This document shows positions 1 to 9,447 of a stretch of 64,000 nt of DNA, piece by piece. The translations under genes were made by a program, and so were the position numbers. Numbering within the stretch: position 1 is the stretch's first letter; the number at the start of each line of letters is the position of its first letter. The DNA is taken from contig NC_065535.1 in assembly GCF_932294415.1 (NCBI RefSeq), forward strand, positions 84,527,862 to 84,591,861. The letters run 5' to 3'. The DNA is from Quercus robur (Eukaryota; Streptophyta; Magnoliopsida; Fagales; Fagaceae). A model generated the notes under the pieces. The model searched no databases. It was given only the letters and a program-made list of their open reading frames with translations, and was not told where the DNA came from.

Positions 1-244
1 ATACTATGACAAAGAATAAATAAATGTGTCCCAAATCCGATTAGTCCGTTGAGGATCAATAAGAGCCCATCAAAATCCAACAAGAAAAATTGGAAACAAG
101 TAGCTACTAAAGTTTAACTATCTCACTATCTAATTCCTTAGCAATGAAACTAAATAGAAAAGTCAAAGCCAATGCCATGCTATTTTACCTAACTCACTAA
201 TATTAATCAATTCAAAAATATTTACAGATAAACATAAAAGCTAC

Positions 245-788
245 CATTATTATCGAGTGGTAAAGGAAAATCGGTCCAGAGCTCGGGTCGCGTGGAAATC
301 TCCGAAACGAAATCGAGAACATCATCGGTGACTCCAGGAACATCATCGTCGTCCTCGTCTTGTCGAAAAGCTTCTTCTTCTTCTTCCTCTTCCTCCTCCT
401 CCTCGTTGTTTTCGAGCAGTAACAAGTTGGTAGCGAGCTTCGAGATCTCACTCACGGCTTTGGCACTGGACAGAAGGGACAACCTACTCTTCAAGCTCCC
501 ACCGATTTCAACAAGATCGTTGCGAATTCCAACGAGAGCTTGAGATTGCGACTGTGATTCTGATGATGATGATGATGATGATGAGGGATCAACGGCTGCG
601 ATTGAAGAAGGTGGTGGCGGTGGGGCCAGGAAGTTGGCGACGCCGCGGAACTGGCGGCCGAGGGTTTGGCCGAGGGCGGAGAGATCGTCTTTAACGCCAC
701 GTGGAGTGGTGGATGGGCTGTGATCATCGTGATCCTGCTCCGACGAATCTGGACCGTCGGATTGGAACGATTTGAATAGCCAAGACAT
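245..788 (-). CDS. BSD domain-containing protein, first exon (gene continues beyond left edge)
   Basis: The ATG at 788 opens about 181 codons that end at a good donor (ATG|GTAGC, GT at 244-243). The protein starts MSWLFKSFQSD and has the block DLSALGQTLGRQFRGVANFL, a Pro run, a Ser/Gln-rich linker, LVGIRNDLVEIGGSLKSRLS, a Glu-rich run of about 12 residues and VPGVTDDVLDFVSEISTRPE..WTDFPL. This order is the N-terminal half of plant BSD-domain proteins (BTF2-like, synapse-associated, DOS2-like); the BSD fold itself begins at the end of this exon. The remaining domain must lie in exons to the left: positions 1-244 read as intron and show no recognisable exon. The acidic run is encoded by a GAA/GAG microsatellite (about 371-415) and probably varies in length. 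Molecular function in plants is poorly defined. The family call is firm; the gene is incomplete here. Confidence 0.85.
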
Positions 789-1447
789 TACTGTAAATTT
801 GAGTTAATGAAATTGAGAAACAAGGACATAATCGAATAATGAGGATTAGGTACTTGAATCTGAAGCTATCTGTTTTTGTTTTTTTTTCAAAGTGCTTTCT
901 AGTCTTATCTAAACAACTATTTAGCGAGAAGCCGAGAGTAATGCTTTATTTTTTTAATTTTTTTTTTAAATTAAAGAGTTTGGGTTTTTGTTTTGCTTCG
1001 CTTTGTTGTCGACATTGTTGTTGTTTAGGAACAAAGGATGTTTTGTTGGAGTTGAGTTGCCACGTCAGTTTTCTTATACAACCCGTGACTCTGTCTCTTT
1101 CTTGAGTCTTTTCGGTGGTAGAGTCGTAGTCGGTAGTCGTATACTAGTTCATTCATGGTGATTGTATTTTGTACCATTTTCACATTTTCATTGTTGTTGT
1201 TGTTTTTGTTTTAAACTTTACCTTGCACATTTAGAACTTGAAAGCTTTGTGATAATTATTAATTTATTATATGGTGAAGGAAGTTATTGACCACAAGAAT
1301 GAAATTCCAAATTAAGCACGTTAATGAAAACAAGGGTCAAGGGGCTATATATATCATTGTCACCCATGTGGGTATTATTGTGTGCGGTGGTTCTAGTGTA
1401 GGGTAGTGTGGTGTCCATTGAAAGTTACACGAATTTATGGTGCACTA
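789..1447. other. Intergenic: upstream flank of the BSD gene
   Basis: About 660 bases between the BSD start codon and the LINE poly(A) tail. It should hold the 5'UTR and promoter of the BSD gene, but I found no convincing TATA box on the minus strand. It contains T-rich runs (880-970) and TTG repeats near 1013-1025 and 1190-1210. The small open frame at 839-1105 on plus has low-complexity composition and is not taken as a gene. Confidence 0.4.
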
Positions 1448-4400
1448 TTTTTTTTTTTTTTTTTTTGAGGATCAATACGATGAAGCTTTATTAGAATAAC
1501 TACTGATCTGAAAGTACAAAGGGAATCACATCCGGTGGAACATGCTCCATCCAGACTAACAATGGAAATGCAAATCTTGCTCTCTTTGCTAAGGCATGAG
1601 CCACACAATTACCCTGCCTCCTAATATGAGAGAAAGAGAAAGTTCGAAGCGAACCGGAAATAGACATTATGTCTTTCACATACTGACCAAATGCGGAGTG
1701 ACCCACATCACCCGACTTCAATGCCTTATAGACACTCTCTGAGTCTCCTTCAAATATTGACTGTGCCATGCCCAATTCAACAATGAACTGGACCGCCCTT
1801 CTTGCAGCTAGGATTTCCACCAACTCCGCTGTGCCGGGGTAAGGTATTTTTTCTGAAAGTGCAGCAAGTACTTCGCCATTTCCGTTTCGCACCACCACAC
1901 CTATCCCTGCCTCTCCCGCCTCCTCAAAAACTGCTCCATCATAGTTGGTTTTATACCCCTCGCCCAATGGTGGACTCCACTTCGTTGCAATCGCAGGGGA
2001 CTTAGCCATTTTTTCCGGAAATTTCGACTGGAACGCCGAGAGGTACTGAGCTGCTGCATTGAATAATCTGCTCTTGTCCAAACTGGGTTCTTGGATCCGT
2101 ACTTTGTTCCGACGATTCCAAACAAACCAAGCCACAACCGCAAATAGTTCCAGCCTCTGCTTTTGTACTCCAATCAGGCTAATCAGTTCCTGTACTTCAT
2201 TAATATTCGGAAACTCTGTTCTAACCCCGCTGAAACAGGGGAGCCAAACTTCTTTCAATTCATCACAATTCCATATTGCATGGAGGGTGGTCTCTTGAGC
2301 AGAAAGACAGGCGCTACATCTTGTGTCTTCAAGGATTTTTCTTTTCTTCAAATTCACTTTTGTAGGTAGTGCGTCGGAGCAAACTCGCCACAGAAAAGTT
2401 TTAATTTTGTTTGGCACCCGTAACTTCCATAGACGTTTCCAAAAGGCTTTCTGAACTGATGCATCCGACGCCGATGCTTCCAACATATTTTCCTCTTCAC
2501 ACAGCTGCTTGTACCCAGATTTCACTGAATACTCCCCATTTGTACAGCCCGGCCATATTAACTCATCCCGCTGGTTTGTCAAGCACAAAGGAATGGACAT
2601 TATGCGTTGGGCTTCAAAGGAGAGGAAATGTTGAGTTACCAAGTTCTGGTCCCAAGTTCCTGTGTCTTGGGATATAATAGCCGACACCTTGGCCCCTTCT
2701 AACTCAGGTACCCGTGGAGAAACTATTTTGGCTGACCCTCCGCCTGGAAGCCAATTGTCACAGTACAGACTTATCTTGTTGCCATCACCAATTCTCCATT
2801 TCATTCCTCCAGAAATTACCTTCCTGGCTTTCATGATACTTTGCCATGCATATGACCCCGATGAAGTTGAAGCTTCCAAGACCGAACCATTTGGAAAATA
2901 TTTGGCCTTGAAGACACGGAAGAAAAGAGAATTCTGATCCCGTAGTAGCCTCCATACCTGTTTAGCTAGCATAGCATCGTTGAATTTTTCCAGGTCCTTG
3001 AATCCCATGCCTCCCTCCACCTTTGGTTTGCAAAGAATTCCCCATTTTTTCCAATGGATCTTTCTTTGTTCCCCCTTCTGCCCCCAATAGAATTTTCGGA
3101 TCATAGCCTCAATCTCATTGCATAAGCTCACCGGTAATTTGAAGCAGCTCATTGCGAAGGATGGAATTGCTTGCACTACCGCCTTCAATAGGGTTTCTCT
3201 ACCCGCTTGGGATAATAGTTTTTCTCTCCACCCTTGTATCTTATTCCAAACCCTTTCCTTTATGTATCTTAGACTCTCCTTTTTATTCCTTCCTACCACC
3301 GCCGGCAAGCCAAGATATTTTTCATACTCTTTAACTTCCGAAACCCCCAAGAAATCTGAAATCTCTTGTCTTCTTGCAACACTTACTGCCTTGCTAAAAA
3401 ATATAGAGGTTTTCTCCCGGTTGAGCTTTTGACCTGAAGCACGTTCATATAAGGATAGAATGGCTTGGATTTCCTGTAAGTCCGACATGGTAGCTCTACA
3501 GAACACCAAGCTATCATCTGCAAAAAATAAATGTGAGATTTTTGGGCCATTTTTGCATAAAGAAAAGCCCCTTATTTTGTCATTATGGGCTGCCCTTTGA
3601 AGCAACCTATTCAACCCCTCCGAGCATAGCAAAAAGAGATAGGGTGACAAAGGGTCGCCTTGTCTAATTCCCCTAGTAGGTCTTATATCTCCCTTTGGCT
3701 CTCCGTTCACCAAAATCGAATAAGACACAGTGCTAATACACTCAAAAATAAGAGACCTCCACTTTTCACAAAATCCCATCTTCTCCATGATCATCATCAA
3801 AAACTTCCATTCAACTCTGTCATACGCCTTACTCATGTCTAACTTCATAGCCATAAAGCCATTCTTTTTAGATTTTTGTGATTTCATATGATGTAGGGTT
3901 TCAAAAGCCACCAATATATTATCAGATATAGCTTTACTAGATTGAAAGGCAGTTTGAGATTCCGAAATAACACATGGTAATAATTTCTTAAGTCTATTTG
4001 CAAGGACTTTAGAAATAATCTTGTAAAGAGTATTACAAAGAGCTATAGGGCGGAATTCAGAAACTTTTACCGGACTCTTCACCTTCGGAATGAGTGTGAT
4101 GAAGGTTCGATTGATTGAAGAAGGGATCGTACTAGAATTAAGGCAAGTTAGGATTGCCTCTGTCACATCCTCACCAACAGTTGGCCAGAAATGTTGGAAA
4201 AATACTGGAGGCATCCCATCCGGACCAGGTGCTTTTAGAGGAACCATCTGCTTTATGGCTAATTCCACTTCACTTCTTTGATAGGGGGCAGCAAGTTCAT
4301 CATTCATCTCTTCTGTAATCACCAATGGAGTTGCTTCTAAAGCTTCCTCAATCAAATCCGGAGAGGATGAGGTAAATAAGTTGGTGTAGAATGCTATCAA

Positions 4401-5632
4401 TATATTTGCTATCTCCCCTTCTTCTTCACACCTTTCCCCAACCAGATTTTCGATCACTTCAATTCTGTTTCTTCGATATCTATGTGTAGCTTGGCTATGG
4501 AAAAATCTAGTGTTTCCATCCCCTTCATGTAACCATAGGGTACGTGATCTTTGTCGCCACATTTTTTCCTCCTTAGATAGAAGATCATTGATCTCCCTCT
4601 TAAGCCGAAATACCCTACCCATGGATTTCCCAACAATAGCTGCATCTTCAGCCTTACGTAGCTGCACCTTTTTTTCCTTTAATTGCCGAGTTATATTTCC
4701 AATAGCCATTCTACTCCACCATGTCAGTTTGGATTGACAGCGCCCTATTTTGCTTTCAACCCGAGCCATGGCCTGCCCAGTGATTTCGTGTACCCATGCT
4801 TCTTCAACCACATCATTGCATCCTTCTTCCCCCATCCACATGTGTTCAAACCGCCATGGTTTTTGACGGATTTTTGGTATCCCGTTCAAACAAATAAGGA
4901 TAGGTTTATGGTCCGATGAACCACACTCCAAATGCATCACTTTAGTGGCAGGAAATTTTTCAATCCACTCCATCGTTGCTACCGCTCTATCTAGTCTTTC
5001 CCAAATAGTGAAACCATCCGGATGACCATTACACCATGTGTATTTTCCTCCCACAAAACCAAGATCTCTAAACCCACACTCATCAAGGACATCCCTAAAA
5101 TCACCCATTTGTCTTTCAGGCCTCAATCTTCCTCCTTTTTTTTCATGACTGCGTATAATTTCATTGAAATCACCTGCACACAACCAAGGGATCGCATTCC
5201 TCCTTTTTAATCTCCGTAGGCAAGTCCATGATATATGGTGATTCTGTGTTTCTGGCTCCCCATAAAACCCCGTAAACCTCCATTCATCCTCCTTCCCAAA
5301 GTTCAAAATGCCATCGATATGATTTGGAGAAAAGGTGCCTAAGGAAAAATCGACATCATTTTTCCAAAAAATTACAATACCTCCTCCTCTTGTTTCCCGA
5401 CATACTTCAATCATGCCACCAAGTTTCAACTTCACACGTATCTCTTCTAGCCTTGCTTTATCAAGCCATGTTTCGGCTAAGAACACGACTGAGGGATCTT
5501 GTGCCCGGATCAAATCCCCAAGCTCCTGTTCTGTCTGGAGGTTCCCAAGCCCCCGACAGTTCCAACATAGTAGATTCATTGCTCTTGGCGGGGCTGACAC
5601 TCAGCCTCCACCACTCAGCCTCCACCACTATT
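1448..5632 (-). mobile_element. LINE (L1-like non-LTR retrotransposon), 5'-truncated but with intact ORF2
   Basis: Read on the minus strand the element runs from about 5632 to a 19-nt poly(A) tail (T run at 1448-1466). A short 3'UTR of about 33 nt carries an AATAAA-type signal near 1487. The body is one ORF2 (1500-5600). No ORF1 (gag-like, zinc-knuckle protein) is found upstream, and only a short duplicated stretch (CTCAGCCTCCACCA twice, about 5600-5627) precedes the ORF, so the copy is truncated at or near the ORF1/ORF2 junction. A possible short target duplication, CACTATT, occurs at 1443-1449 and 5626-5632. It is only 7 bp and could be chance, so the 5' boundary is approximate. Confidence 0.88.
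1500..5600 (-). CDS. LINE ORF2: endonuclease / reverse transcriptase / RNase H polyprotein
   Basis: An uninterrupted 1366-codon frame. In order: an AP-type endonuclease beginning near residue 8 (MNLLCWNCRGLGN, later GDFNEI and SDHKPI, residues about 8-235); a reverse transcriptase (FRPIALCNTLYKIISKVLAN, KLDMSKAYDRVEW, GIRQGDPLSPYLF, catalytic FADD at residues 693-696); a zf-RVT region (about residues 1035-1100, including C-x2-C and H/C residues); and a C-terminal RNase H (NYDGAVFEEAG near 1220, EGDSESVYKAL near 1285). It should nick target DNA and prime cDNA synthesis from the nick, copying its own RNA and SINE RNAs. The family usually has a partner ORF1, absent here. All catalytic blocks I can see are present and there is no stop or frameshift, so the copy is recent or selected. 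The start at 5600 is the first ATG; the natural start could be the internal Met at residue 8. Confidence 0.93.
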   Translation of the reverse strand: MSAPPRAMNLLCWNCRGLGNLQTEQELGDLIRAQDPSVVFLAETWLDKARLEEIRVKLKLGGMIEVCRETRGGGIVIFWKNDVDFSLGTFSPNHIDGILNFGKEDEWRFTGFYGEPETQNHHISWTCLRRLKRRNAIPWLCAGDFNEIIRSHEKKGGRLRPERQMGDFRDVLDECGFRDLGFVGGKYTWCNGHPDGFTIWERLDRAVATMEWIEKFPATKVMHLECGSSDHKPILICLNGIPKIRQKPWRFEHMWMGEEGCNDVVEEAWVHEITGQAMARVESKIGRCQSKLTWWSRMAIGNITRQLKEKKVQLRKAEDAAIVGKSMGRVFRLKREINDLLSKEEKMWRQRSRTLWLHEGDGNTRFFHSQATHRYRRNRIEVIENLVGERCEEEGEIANILIAFYTNLFTSSSPDLIEEALEATPLVITEEMNDELAAPYQRSEVELAIKQMVPLKAPGPDGMPPVFFQHFWPTVGEDVTEAILTCLNSSTIPSSINRTFITLIPKVKSPVKVSEFRPIALCNTLYKIISKVLANRLKKLLPCVISESQTAFQSSKAISDNILVAFETLHHMKSQKSKKNGFMAMKLDMSKAYDRVEWKFLMMIMEKMGFCEKWRSLIFECISTVSYSILVNGEPKGDIRPTRGIRQGDPLSPYLFLLCSEGLNRLLQRAAHNDKIRGFSLCKNGPKISHLFFADDSLVFCRATMSDLQEIQAILSLYERASGQKLNREKTSIFFSKAVSVARRQEISDFLGVSEVKEYEKYLGLPAVVGRNKKESLRYIKERVWNKIQGWREKLLSQAGRETLLKAVVQAIPSFAMSCFKLPVSLCNEIEAMIRKFYWGQKGEQRKIHWKKWGILCKPKVEGGMGFKDLEKFNDAMLAKQVWRLLRDQNSLFFRVFKAKYFPNGSVLEASTSSGSYAWQSIMKARKVISGGMKWRIGDGNKISLYCDNWLPGGGSAKIVSPRVPELEGAKVSAIISQDTGTWDQNLVTQHFLSFEAQRIMSIPLCLTNQRDELIWPGCTNGEYSVKSGYKQLCEEENMLEASASDASVQKAFWKRLWKLRVPNKIKTFLWRVCSDALPTKVNLKKRKILEDTRCSACLSAQETTLHAIWNCDELKEVWLPCFSGVRTEFPNINEVQELISLIGVQKQRLELFAVVAWFVWNRRNKVRIQEPSLDKSRLFNAAAQYLSAFQSKFPEKMAKSPAIATKWSPPLGEGYKTNYDGAVFEEAGEAGIGVVVRNGNGEVLAALSEKIPYPGTAELVEILAARRAVQFIVELGMAQSIFEGDSESVYKALKSGDVGHSAFGQYVKDIMSISGSLRTFSFSHIRRQGNCVAHALAKRARFAFPLLVWMEHVPPDVIPFVLSDQ

Positions 5633-5798
5633 GTTTGGTTTGTTTATGGAAGAGGGATATAGTATAACCCAAAGTAAGCCAAATTCATTTGTTCTTTGGA
5701 GAATATTTGACAACTTACACCGTTTCTCTTTCTCATTAAAAATCTCAACCACGCAATGAAGATCTTGGCCCACATCCAATTATTAAGCACGATTTTAG

Positions 5799-5847
5799 AA
5801 CTTTTGTTTTTTTTTTTTTTTTTTTTTGAGAAAGTAAAACTTTTGTT
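5799..5847 (-). mobile_element. Ultra-short poly(A) retro-insert (minus sense) with 10-bp duplication
   Basis: The direct repeat AACTTTTGTT at 5799-5808 and 5838-5847 brackets 29 bp consisting of a T run followed by GAGAAAGTAA. In minus sense this is a short 3' end (..TTTCTC) followed by poly(A), the structure expected of a drastically 5'-truncated LINE or SINE insertion. Confidence 0.6.
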
Positions 5848-6119
5848 ATTTGATTGTTTAAAATTTTAAATACAACATAACCATAATAAGGACTTCAATG
5901 AAGATCAAATACTCAGCTTAGGTCTTCATTCTTGGTTCCTTGGATTTATCCTTATTCGACTACTCAACTACTTGATCTGAGTTGCTTGGTTACCTTTTTA
6001 GGGCTGTAGACCCAACCCCCACAAGTATAAAGATTAATCTTAAACTAAAATGGGCAAAAATAGATTAACAAAATACATTATTATTAACTTTCATTCTCTT
6101 AAATTCATAATATGGTACC

Positions 6120-6365
6120 ATACTATCATGGTGGGGTTGGCCAAGCGGTTCGGCGCTTGGTCTCAGAGTGCTTGTACTTGGCTCGACTAGGTGTGCTCCC
6201 TAGTTCGAGTCCTGCTACCTGCACTTTGAAAAGAATCTCTGGGCCAGTACTTTACCCCTTCGTGGGCCGACCTGGCACGAACAGTGATTAGTCTCTGGTT
6301 GAAAGCTTTGAGGATACACTGTGGGAAACCAAAAAAAAAAAAAAAAAAAAAATACTATCATGGTG
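6120..6365 (+). mobile_element. tRNA-derived SINE with 14-bp target-site duplication
   Basis: The body is 6134-6351. It begins with a tRNA-like head with an A-box-like TGGCCAAGCGGTT and a B box GTTCGAGTCC (about 6203), followed by a tRNA-unrelated part and a 20-nt poly(A). It is flanked by a perfect direct repeat ATACTATCATGGTG at 6120-6133 and 6352-6365. The head resembles tRNA-Leu/Ser-type SINEs. Such elements are transcribed by Pol III and mobilised by LINE enzymes. Boundaries are exact because of the duplication. Confidence 0.93.
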
Positions 6366-7362
6366 AAATTCTCATAAATTAATCATTGAGTATCATGTAA
6401 TTAATGGATTTTAAGAAGATTGAGATCCTAGAAGTTGAGTGCTTAATTATGATATTAGTTATGACTTAAGAACATTGTCCCCGAAAAATGTTAGCATTAT
6501 TTGCTGAAATACAAAGTTGTGATTCGCAGTTGGCTGCTAAGTGCTAACCAATTCAACTAAAAAAATGCACCAAAAACCAACCACATGTGAGGCAAATTAG
6601 TACCTTCCCAAGCACTATTAGTGCTTAGTGCTTGGACTTGAAGAGGGGGAGAGTGGGTTCAAGCTTAGAGGCAGTATATCTACTTATCTTCTAGTATTTA
6701 TAATCAACTTCTTAAATAATAAAAGATGCGCCAAATTATCCTCAACTACAATAAAATGGACAAGGAAGAGTTAGAGGTTAGGAGTGAGAAGTGGAGAACC
6801 ATAGGAGGTAAGAAAGGTTTTCTCCTAAAGCTTCATTTGAAGTTGTCAATTTATTACCTAAAATTGTATTCTTAATGGGATAATAATGTATCCTATTTTA
6901 TTAATTTAATGTTATTGACCCGTAATCATGAGCATGGTTTTCAGATCCAGATCATTCAATAAACCAAAAATAAAAGAGGTTTAAAGTTTTTAAAGTTCAA
7001 TCGAGGTCGGACTGTAATGATGTAATAATTATTTTATTAATTTATTAATACAAAAATAAATAAAATACATGAATCAAATTTAAAAATCTTAACCAAAATA
7101 ATATTTAAAGATGATAAAGTATATATGATCTTTTTGTAATTTATTCATAAAAATAAAAATAAAAATCTTTTTGTAATTTACTACAAAGATTAGAAACATC
7201 TCTTATAAAGAAAAAACAAAAAAAGTCAACTGGTCAAGTGATGGGAAAGGAAATAATAAAAAGCTGAGAGGGTGTGGCGTGACTTTTTAGGTAAAAAAAA
7301 TTTAAAATAAAAACCATTCCCGTATTTCCAATATCAAATCCTAGTTCTCGTTTTTCTCTATT
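6366..7362. other. AT-rich intergenic DNA, no gene seen
   Basis: No reading frame, RNA gene or clear repeat could be supported here. The composition is AT-rich with many short A and T runs. Confidence 0.4.
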
Positions 7363-7801
7363 GGAGCATCCGCTTTAGTTTTTTTAGCTATACAAAAATT
7401 CATTTTATCTATTTTAGAGCATTTACATCAATTCGTAAATACTCATTTAAAATATAAAAAGTGTTCTAATTTACACATTTTATCCCAAAATCTTTCCATA
7501 TCAGTTCATGTAAAAATGTCTAAATATACATGATGTCTTGCAAAATGAACAGTAACCGTGCATATATACACGGTTACTGTTCACCGTGTAAACGATTTTT
7601 TTATATTATTTTCTCTCCTCTGTCCAACTACTTCTCTTTCCCAACCATTATAACAACCCAGCGCGCCATAATAACCACCCAACCACTAAACCTAGCGCCA
7701 CCACTAAACACCGCAATCTAGCACAGAGTATTAACCAAACTCAACTGAAAATTAACCCAAAATCAACTGAAAATTAACCCAAACACATCCACAGACAAAT
7801 C

Positions 7802-7868
7802 AACATAGAGATACACTTGCTCAAAAGTGAAAAAAAAAAAAAAAAAAAAAAACACAGAGATACACTTG
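7802..7868 (+). mobile_element. Ultra-short poly(A) retro-insert with 18-bp duplication
   Basis: AACATAGAGATACACTTG (7802-7819) is repeated with one mismatch at 7851-7868. Between them lie 31 bp: CTCAAAAGTG followed by an A run. It sits inside the non-autonomous DNA transposon cluster, so the insertion is younger than that element. Confidence 0.6.
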
Positions 7869-8249
7869 ACTGGAACGATCGGAGCTCGTGGGTCTCGCTT
7901 GATCAGAGCTCGTGGGTATAGGTCTTGCCTGATCGGAGCTAGGAAGATACACTAACTGATCGGTGCTTGTGGATCGGAGCAGGGAGATCTCGGTCAAATC
8001 TGATTTGGTCGGATCTGATCGGTGCTTGTGGATCGGAGCTAGGGGAATCGGTACTTGCCTGATCGGAGCTGTGGATCAGAGCTAGGGAGATCGATATAGA
8101 GATGATTCAGAAAGGGAGATCGGTATAGAGATGATCGGAGCTAGGGAGCTAGGGAGCTGTGGATCGGTATAGACCGAGAGGGAGAGTTAATTCAGATTTG
8201 GGTATAGAGATGGGTTATGGGTGTAGAGAGTTGTATCAGAAAAAATGGG

Positions 8250-8256
<7 letters not shown>

Positions 8257-8338
<82 letters not shown>
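8257..8338 (+). repeat. (GA)n microsatellite, about 82 bp
   Basis: A continuous GA dinucleotide tract inside the 7422-8552 element. A second, imperfect GA tract lies at 8982-9024. Likely highly polymorphic. Confidence 0.95.
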
Positions 8339-8340
<2 letters not shown>

Positions 8341-8981
8341 GTATCAGCAAAAATGAGAACGCACGCGTATAATAAAGGGGTTGGTTGAGGAAATAATAAA
8401 AAAATTGAGAAAATTGATTATTTAAATAAAGGAGGTGATAAAATAGATGAACTGATGTGGGTGTTTTGTAAAAGTGAATGTGTAAAATAGAAAAAGTAGG
8501 TTTTTAGTGTAAAAATGGATGTGTAAAATACATGGATTGATGTGGTTGCTCTTATCTTCTCACACTTTATTGCAGTAGAGCTATTTTACCTTTTAACACA
8601 ATAAAATAATATAAACACTACAATAAAATAATATTTCATTCAACCACCAACACACCACCACAACCACCATCAAACCCATAAAAATCACTGCACAACCACA
8701 ACCCCACCGTGCCCATCAAAACCAGTGAAGAAAAACAAAACAAAAACCCAGAAAAATCAACACAGCCAAACCAATGAAGAAGAACAAAACAAAAAACCAG
8801 AAAAATCAACACAGCCAAACGAAACCCATGCCTAATACTCTGTCCGATTCGGTACCGGCCGACGAGACTTGTACCGATCATCAATCAGTGATCATAAACA
8901 GTGATGATAAGTGCAAAGCAAAACGAAATGCTCCAATTTGAGGTGAGTCGGGTAATGTGGGACCCGATCAGAGCTAAAAAT

Positions 8982-9024
<43 letters not shown>

Positions 9025-9447
9025 AGTGGGTCTGAGGCGATCAGCGGCATGGGTCTAAGGCGGATGGCGGCGTGGGTCTGAGGCTGATCGGCGGTTTGGG
9101 ACGGCTGGTGGGTCGGTGACGTCGAGCTTCGGTGGGAGTTAAGAGAGTGAATTGAGAGAAATGAGCTTCAGAGTTAGAGATGAGATAAGAGTGAATGAGA
9201 GAGAGAGAGGTACAGATAAATGAATGAAAAAAAAAAAAAAAAGTGCAAGTGGAATTATTTTAATCACCTGTAGAATAAAATAATATATATTTTTTTAGCT
9301 CTCATGAACAGTGCACATCTATCTATAGATGAGCACTGTAGTAATGGAGCTAAAAAAAATAGATTTAGCTCCACTACTGGAGCATCATTTTGGTGTTTGA
9401 CGAGCTAAAATATAACAATATAGCAATATAGCACCACTGCTGTGAGT

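Larger units (their letters stand above)
7363..9447. mobile_element. Cluster of nested non-autonomous DNA transposons with (GA)n core
   Basis: An inner element runs from about 7422 to 8552, with imperfect ends AGAGCATTTACATCAATTCG and (reverse complement of the right end) AGAGCAACCACATCAATCCATG. Its centre holds many GATCGGAGCT-type short repeats (7875-8160) and a long GA tract. The flanks on both sides (7363-7421 and 8553-9447) contain related GGAGCA and GCTCC motifs and further GA repeats (8982-9024), suggesting one element inserted in another. There is no transposase frame. The order of insertion and outer limits are inferred. Confidence 0.55.

Noticed and set aside
212-543. Open frames overlapping the BSD exon on other frames
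   Set aside because: They are shadows of the Glu/Ser/Asp repeat codons of the real exon and have low-complexity translations.
1802-5662. Many plus-strand frames over 1.5-5.7 kb
   Set aside because: All lie opposite the LINE ORF2 and lack family resemblance.
6134-6230. Functional tRNA gene
   Set aside because: The A and B boxes are tRNA-like but no cloverleaf closes. The poly(A) tail and target duplication show a SINE.
8159-8356. Arg-Glu repeat frame
   Set aside because: Pure product of the (GA)n microsatellite.
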